Assembly (NCBI RefSeq): GCF_025118155.1
Contig: NW_026251394.1
Span: 310,001 to 374,000, forward strand
DNA: 64,000 nucleotides
Direction: 5' to 3'
DNA from: Cokeromyces recurvatus
Lineage: Eukaryota > Mucoromycota > Mucoromycetes > Mucorales > Mucoraceae
Numbering within the stretch: position 1 is the stretch's first letter; each line of letters begins with the position of its first letter. A model generated the notes under the pieces. The model did not search any database, was not told the DNA's origin, and saw nothing but the letters and a program-made list of their open reading frames with translations. A program made the position numbers and the translations under genes. Of the stretch, positions 59,301 through 64,000 are shown piece by piece.

Positions 59301-60906
59301 GGCCCTTCGTTTCTCTGCTTACTTGCGTCAACCAGCTGATGTCCCCAAGGAAGAAAAGGATGACTATGTTGAACAAATCATTCTACTTCTTGAGATGGAT
59401 GATATAGCAGATGCTCAAATTGGTAATGTTGGTAGTGGTTTCGGTATCTCTGTAGAAGAACGTAAGCGTCTTACTATTGGTATGGAACTTGTTGGCAAGC
59501 CCAAGTTACTTTTCTTGGATGAACCTACCTCTGGTCTTGATGCTCAAAGTTCTTATAACATTATCCGTTTCATTCGTAAACTTGCTGATGCTGGTTGGCC
59601 TGTACTCTGTACGATTCATCAACCTTCTGCTATTTTGTTCGATCATTTCGATCATCTTTTACTTTTAGTTCGCGGTGGTCGTACTGCATACTTTGGTGAG
59701 ATTGGTAAAGATTCTCAGACAATGATCAGCTATTTTGAATCTAACGGTGGACCCAAATGCTCTCCTGATGCTAATCCAGCTGAATATATCTTGGAGGTTG
59801 TAGGTGCAGGTACTGCTGGTAAAGCTACTAAGGACTGGGCTGAAGTCTGGAAGGCCTCCGATGAATGCAAGAGACTTGCAGAAGAACTTGATGAGATTGA
59901 TCGTTCTGCTGATAAAAACCCTACTCGCAAGGCTTTGACCTATGCTACGCCCTTTTCTACACAATTCCGTCTTGTATTTAAACGTATGACACTTGCCTAC
60001 TGGCGCTCACCTGATTATAATATTGGCCGTTTCTTGAATATTATGTTTACATCTTTGATTTCTGGTTTTACATATTGGAAATTGAATAACTCATCTACTG
60101 ATTTGCTTTACAAGGTCTTTGCTCTTTTCAGTACATTTATTATGGCCATGACCATGATTATTTTAGCTCAACCAAAATACATGACTGAACGTATTTATTT
60201 CCGTCGTGAATATGCTTCACGTTATTATGGCTGGCTTCCATTTGGTTTATCAGCTATTTTGGTTGAGTTTCCTTATATTATTGTCTTTGCTGCTATGTTT
60301 ATGTTTGGTTTCTATTGGACTTCTGGTATGACTAATACTTCTTCTTCATGTGGTTACTTTTATATTACATTTGTTGTTCTTGTCTGCTGGGCTGTTACAC
60401 TTGGTTTTGATATTGCTGCCGTTGCTGAACTTCCTACGATGGCTGCAGTTATTAATCCTTTATTTGTCTCCATTCTTATCCTTTTCTGTGGTCTTATGCA
60501 AACACCTTCTGCTATGCCTAAATTCTGGAGTTCATGGATGTACTGGCTTGATCCTTTCCATTACTACATTGAAGGATTAGCTGTAAATGAACTTGCTACA
60601 CTTAAAGTTGAATGTACAGAGGAAGATCTTATTCGATTCACACCTCCACCTGGTCAAACATGTGCGGAATATACAGCTGAGTTTTTTGCTTTGGGCGCAA
60701 CAGGTTATATTGCTAATCCAGATGCAGTTCAACCAGAACAATGCGGCTATTGTCAATACAAATCTGGTCCTGATTTTTACTACACTGGTATGAAATGGGA
60801 AGCTTCACACAAGTGGCGTAACTTTGGTATCCTTATTGCATTTACTATTTTTAATATCTTTGTTTTCCTCTTGTTTGTCTACTTGAAGAGAAAGCCAAGA
60901 CGTTAA
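56328..60906 (+). CDS. Full-size PDR-type ABC (ABCG) efflux transporter, 1454 aa
   Basis: Plasma-membrane ATP-driven exporter of the Cdr/Pdr5 class. Exons 56328-56493, 56549-56751, 56823-58233 and 58322-60906 join to 4365 nt with layout NBD1-TMD1-NBD2-TMD2. NBD1 has the PDR-specific degenerate Walker A GRPGAGCSS (about 177) and Walker B INCWDCSTRGLD, with an intact signature LSGGERKRLSIAE. NBD2 has a canonical Walker A GSSGAGKTT and Walker B LLFLDEPTSGLD but a degenerate signature ISVEERKRLTIG. This asymmetry is normal in the family. The TMD1 PDR motif region (YRPSAYYIAQVIMDIPYALVQ) and the PDR_CDR linker (EYVGLEKATSLTKLYLPGKA) are present. It ends FVYLKRKPRR. It is tandem with a second copy 1.4 kb downstream, with a conversion-like tract between them. 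Very sure of family; substrates unknown. Confidence 0.95.
57267..57463 (+). repeat. Near-identical NBD1 tract, copy 1
   Basis: 197 bp matching 63178-63374 with two differences (c/t and g/t in the codons after ATGACAAC). It covers the NBD1 signature and Walker B. Flanking coding DNA of the two genes is far more diverged. Confidence 0.9.
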
Positions 60907-62313
60907 AAAAGATATTTAAACTCCTCTTCCCTCCTCATTACTCAAATCTATTTACTCTTTATTTTATTTTTTTTATTAGATAGCATTATTTTTTCTTTTC
61001 ATGATAGCATTATTTTCTTAATATATTCTAATTTTACTCCCCCTTTTTTTTGTTTAATGTATATAAATTATCTTTCATACTTTAATCTTAATAAATTCAA
61101 ATATTTTTTTTTATACATAATATAAATTAACCAAAAAGAAAAAAAAACGTTGTATATGGTTTCAAAGTGATTATTAATAATTGATCCAGATCGAATATTA
61201 TTCTTCCATTATATCGTAAATAGAAATAATTCGTGGTTTGTGCGTTTTTAAATATATTACCGTGTGTATATTTTTTTTAATCGGCCCTATAAATAAAATA
61301 GCACGTCTTTAATTTACTGACTATGTGTTGTGCGTATACGCGTGTGAGTATTTTTATTTCATATATAGCATGATAGCGTTAGTGACAAATAATACCATCA
61401 ATCTAAGAACTCCTTTCAAACATAGCAATTATCTTTGAAAGTGAATAAAATGTGTATATGCAAAGTCTTTGTATTTCTAAAATAGCACAAAAAATAAAAA
61501 ACAACCATGTTTAAATGTATTACATGATGCTATCGTTGTCACTGTTGTAATAGCAACTTAACCTTATTATTGTTAAAGAAAGAAAAATAAGAAAGAAAAA
61601 AAAGCGTTAACTTTTCTCCGAATATTCCTTTCTTGTCCAAACCAATAAAATAAATTTTCAGACAGTAAAAAAAAATAATAACTTAAAAATGTTCATTCTT
61701 GTACTCACGCTCAATTGTAGAGGCAATCATAAATTATGTGCAAAATAAAATTTGTGTAACAAGACTTTTCTTTTCTGGAAATATAAATACGATACATACA
61801 ATAAAAAACAGTAATTGTTTTATACATTCTTTGCATGCGTAGTTATTTATTTATTTATTTACATGCATATTACATCTAGATACAAAAGGTAGAATAGTTT
61901 AGGCTTTTTTTCTTCAAAAAATATGAGGTTTTGGGCTGTGGACTTTTAATATATATCTGTCTTGTGTCAAAAGTTAACACGTTATGAAACAAAAATATTA
62001 CTGTATATAGTAAATTTTGAGTGCTGGGAATGAAAACATGGATAAAAAATTACAGCACAATGTTCAATTTAAGCATTTCATGATTCTCAAACATCATACT
62101 TGAAAAACATATAAATATATAACATATATTTCATTTTATTATAATGTATTTTATCTCTATTTTTCAATCTTTATCTTGATCGACTTCCTTTTAGTTTTTT
62201 ATTTTTTATTTTGTTTTATTTTATTTTATTTATTTTTTATAGAAGACACAAATAAAGTAAAGGAGAAAATAAATTAAGAACTAAAATAGATCAACTTTTA
62301 TAAGATAAAAAAA
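60907..62313. other. Spacer between the two ABC transporters
   Basis: About 1.4 kb, AT-rich, no gene. A direct repeat GATAGCATTATTTT occurs twice at 60980-61015 just past the first stop. It holds the promoter of the second transporter; TTTTA arrays (62205-62235) lie about 90 bp before its ATG. Confidence 0.5.
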
Positions 62314-64000
62314 ATGGATATGCCATCAGCTGAAGATCGGTTAAGGGCTAATTACCCTAATCGTGATGATGAATTTCAAGAACGTCAAGATAATTTAAAT
62401 AATATTGATACAACAAATCACTATGATGATTATATGGATGTTGAGAGATTAGATACTGTTAAGACAGAAGGTGGCTATGGAGAAGAAGACGGTAATGCAG
62501 TTGATATCGATAATGCTATTGAAAAATATCAATCAGTACGTCGTGAAATGACTTTGCAATCTCGTAGAAAGTCATCTATTGTTCCTTCTGCTACTGTAGC
62601 TGCTGTAGATGTTGAAAAGGGAGAACCACAAGAGTTTGATTTAACAGAGTTTCTTACTGAACAACACTCCCAGATTATGGCTGCTGGACTGAAGCCTAAG
62701 AATATGGGCGTAATTTGGAAAAATTTGGTTGTTCAAGGTTTAGGTGCAGATGCAAAAGTAATTTCTACAAATTATACTTGGCTTGCAAGTTTCTTTCAAT
62801 TTTGGAAATGGGGAAAACATTCAGGTCATGATTTTACCATCCTTAAGGATAATAATGGCTTCTGTAAATCTGGTGAAATGCTTTTAGTCTTGGGTCGTCC
62901 TGGTTCTGGCTGTACCTCATTACTCCGTGTTCTTTCTAATATGCGTGCCTCCTATACTAAAATTGAAGGTGAAGTGACTTACGGTGGTATTGATGCTGAA
63001 GAATTTGGTAAACATTTTAGAGGTGAAGTATGTTATAATGAAGAAGAAGATCTTCATTTTCCTACCTTGACAACTCAACAAACACTTCGATTTGCTCTTA
63101 AAAATAAAACTCCTGGTAAGCGTATTCCTGGTGAATCTAAGGAGGAGTTTATTGATAAAATTCTTTACTTGCTTGGTAATATGCTCGGTTTGACAAAACA
63201 AATGAATACAATGGTCGGTAATGCCTTTGTTCGTGGTCTTTCAGGTGGTGAACGTAAACGTCTTTCTATTGCTGAACAAATGACAACTCGTAGTTCTATC
63301 AACTGCTGGGATTGTTCCACTCGTGGTCTTGATGCTGCATCTGCTCTTGATTATGTTCGCTCTCTTCGTATCATGACAGATATTTTAAATAAGACTACAA
63401 TCGCCACTCTATATCAGGCCTCTGATAGCATTTTCCATTTGTTTGATAAGGTCATGGTCCTTGATGAAGGTCGATGCATTTATTTCGGTCCTACTGCTAC
63501 TGCAAAGGAATACTTTACTGATATGGGTTTCTATTGTCCTAGTCGTAAATCTACACCTGATTTTCTGACTGGTCTTTGTAACATGAATGAACGTCAAGTT
63601 GTGGAAGGATTTGAAGGCAAGGTTCCTATCAATGCTGTTCAATTTGAAAACGTTTATAAGCAATCCAAGTTATTCAATGAAATGATGAATGAACGTGATG
63701 AATATGAGCAACAAATTAACAAAGATAGACCTGCTGATCTCTTTAGAGAAGCCTTTACTGAGGCTCATCAAAAGCATGCTCCCAAGAGTTCTCCTTTTGT
63801 TGCTTCTTATTTCCAACAAGTGAAGGCTCTTACTATTCGTCAATTCCAACTTATTTGGGGTGATAAAGGTGCACTTGTTTCCCGTTATGGTGGTGTCATC
63901 GTCAAAGGTCTTATCATGGCTTCTGTCTTCTTCCTTATACCTCATGATGGTAGTGGTGCCTTCTCTCTTGGTGGTGCTTTCCTTTTCAGTTTACTTTTCA
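62314..64000 (+). CDS. Second PDR-type ABC (ABCG) transporter, N-terminal part
   Basis: Tandem paralogue of the gene at 56328, open to the window end with 562 codons visible. Unlike its neighbour this stretch has no intron. The N-terminus is longer and acidic (MDMPSAEDRLRANYPNRDDE), then FDLTEFLTEQHSQIMAAGLKPKNMGVIWKNL begins the ABC_trans_N region (shown here by its first half FDLTEFLTEQ). NBD1 has the PDR-type Walker A GRPGSGCTS, signature LSGGERKRLSIAE and Walker B INCWDCSTRGLD, and SRKSTPDFLTGLCN. The first TMD1 helices start near ALVSRYGGVIVKGLIMASVF. It lacks TMD1 remainder, NBD2 and TMD2 only because the window stops. Very sure of family. Confidence 0.94.
   Translation, partial: MDMPSAEDRLRANYPNRDDEFQERQDNLNNIDTTNHYDDYMDVERLDTVKTEGGYGEEDGNAVDIDNAIEKYQSVRREMTLQSRRKSSIVPSATVAAVDVEKGEPQEFDLTEFLTEQHSQIMAAGLKPKNMGVIWKNLVVQGLGADAKVISTNYTWLASFFQFWKWGKHSGHDFTILKDNNGFCKSGEMLLVLGRPGSGCTSLLRVLSNMRASYTKIEGEVTYGGIDAEEFGKHFRGEVCYNEEEDLHFPTLTTQQTLRFALKNKTPGKRIPGESKEEFIDKILYLLGNMLGLTKQMNTMVGNAFVRGLSGGERKRLSIAEQMTTRSSINCWDCSTRGLDAASALDYVRSLRIMTDILNKTTIATLYQASDSIFHLFDKVMVLDEGRCIYFGPTATAKEYFTDMGFYCPSRKSTPDFLTGLCNMNERQVVEGFEGKVPINAVQFENVYKQSKLFNEMMNERDEYEQQINKDRPADLFREAFTEAHQKHAPKSSPFVASYFQQVKALTIRQFQLIWGDKGALVSRYGGVIVKGLIMASVFFLIPHDGSGAFSLGGAFLFSLLF
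63178..63374 (+). repeat. Near-identical NBD1 tract, copy 2
   Basis: Counterpart of 57267-57463, 195 of 197 positions the same. The edges are sharp: identity drops at the base before and the base after. Confidence 0.9.

Noticed and set aside
59665..59964. 99-aa minus-strand frame inside the ABC transporter
   Set aside because: Shadow of NBD2 coding sequence.

Overview
This window is nuclear DNA of an early-diverging filamentous fungus, most probably a Mucorales-type Mucoromycota. The evidence is very AT-rich DNA, many short GT-AG introns (often with long T tracts before the acceptor), fungal-only genes (a CHS7-type chitin synthase chaperone, a Cet1-type RNA 5'-triphosphatase, a Rho1 ending in CTVL, full-size PDR transporters, URC4) and degenerate transposable elements of types I associate with mucoralean genomes. 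No species can be named from sequence alone. I joined exons by hand for nearly every gene. Where an exact exon list is given for an intact gene, the exon total is a multiple of three.

Layout. 0-3 kb: an orphan propeller-like protein and eIF4B (both minus). 3-6.9 kb: gene-poor, with one small Ala/Thr-rich ORF. 6.9-15.5 kb: a plus-strand run of BRO1/BroA (ESCRT), a type II membrane glycosyltransferase, CHS7 and the ArfGAP GLO3, so largely membrane traffic and wall building. 15.5-21.3 kb: an orphan ORF, a PP2C phosphatase, the mRNA-capping triphosphatase and RHO1. 23.2-34.1 kb: the mitochondrial DnaJ MDJ1, PAPS reductase, MMS19 (about 19 exons), COA8 and an isochorismatase-fold hydrolase. 37.6-42.1 kb: URC4 (uracil catabolism) and methylenetetrahydrofolate reductase. 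46.5-48.1 kb: proteasome ATPase RPT5. 56.3-64 kb: two head-to-tail PDR/ABCG drug-efflux transporters, the second cut by the window end.

Between these blocks lie two repeat-rich, decayed stretches (about 34.2-37.1 kb and 42.2-56 kb). They hold a transposase helix-turn-helix fragment, remnants of unknown gene families, a perfect 19-bp-arm hairpin, a broken LINE with a stop codon at its reverse-transcriptase active site, and a Fanzor/TnpB-like remnant whose RuvC-I aspartate position now reads Gly. A roughly 207-bp SINE-like insertion is flanked by a 16-bp target-site duplication inside a degraded gene.

The strongest observations are the SINE-like insertion, the Fanzor-like remnant, and a 197-bp tract that is 99% identical between the two otherwise diverged ABC genes (probable gene conversion). 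I found no CRISPR array, tRNA, rRNA or prokaryote-style operon. As expected for a fungus, genes are individually promoted and cooperate by pathway rather than by operon.
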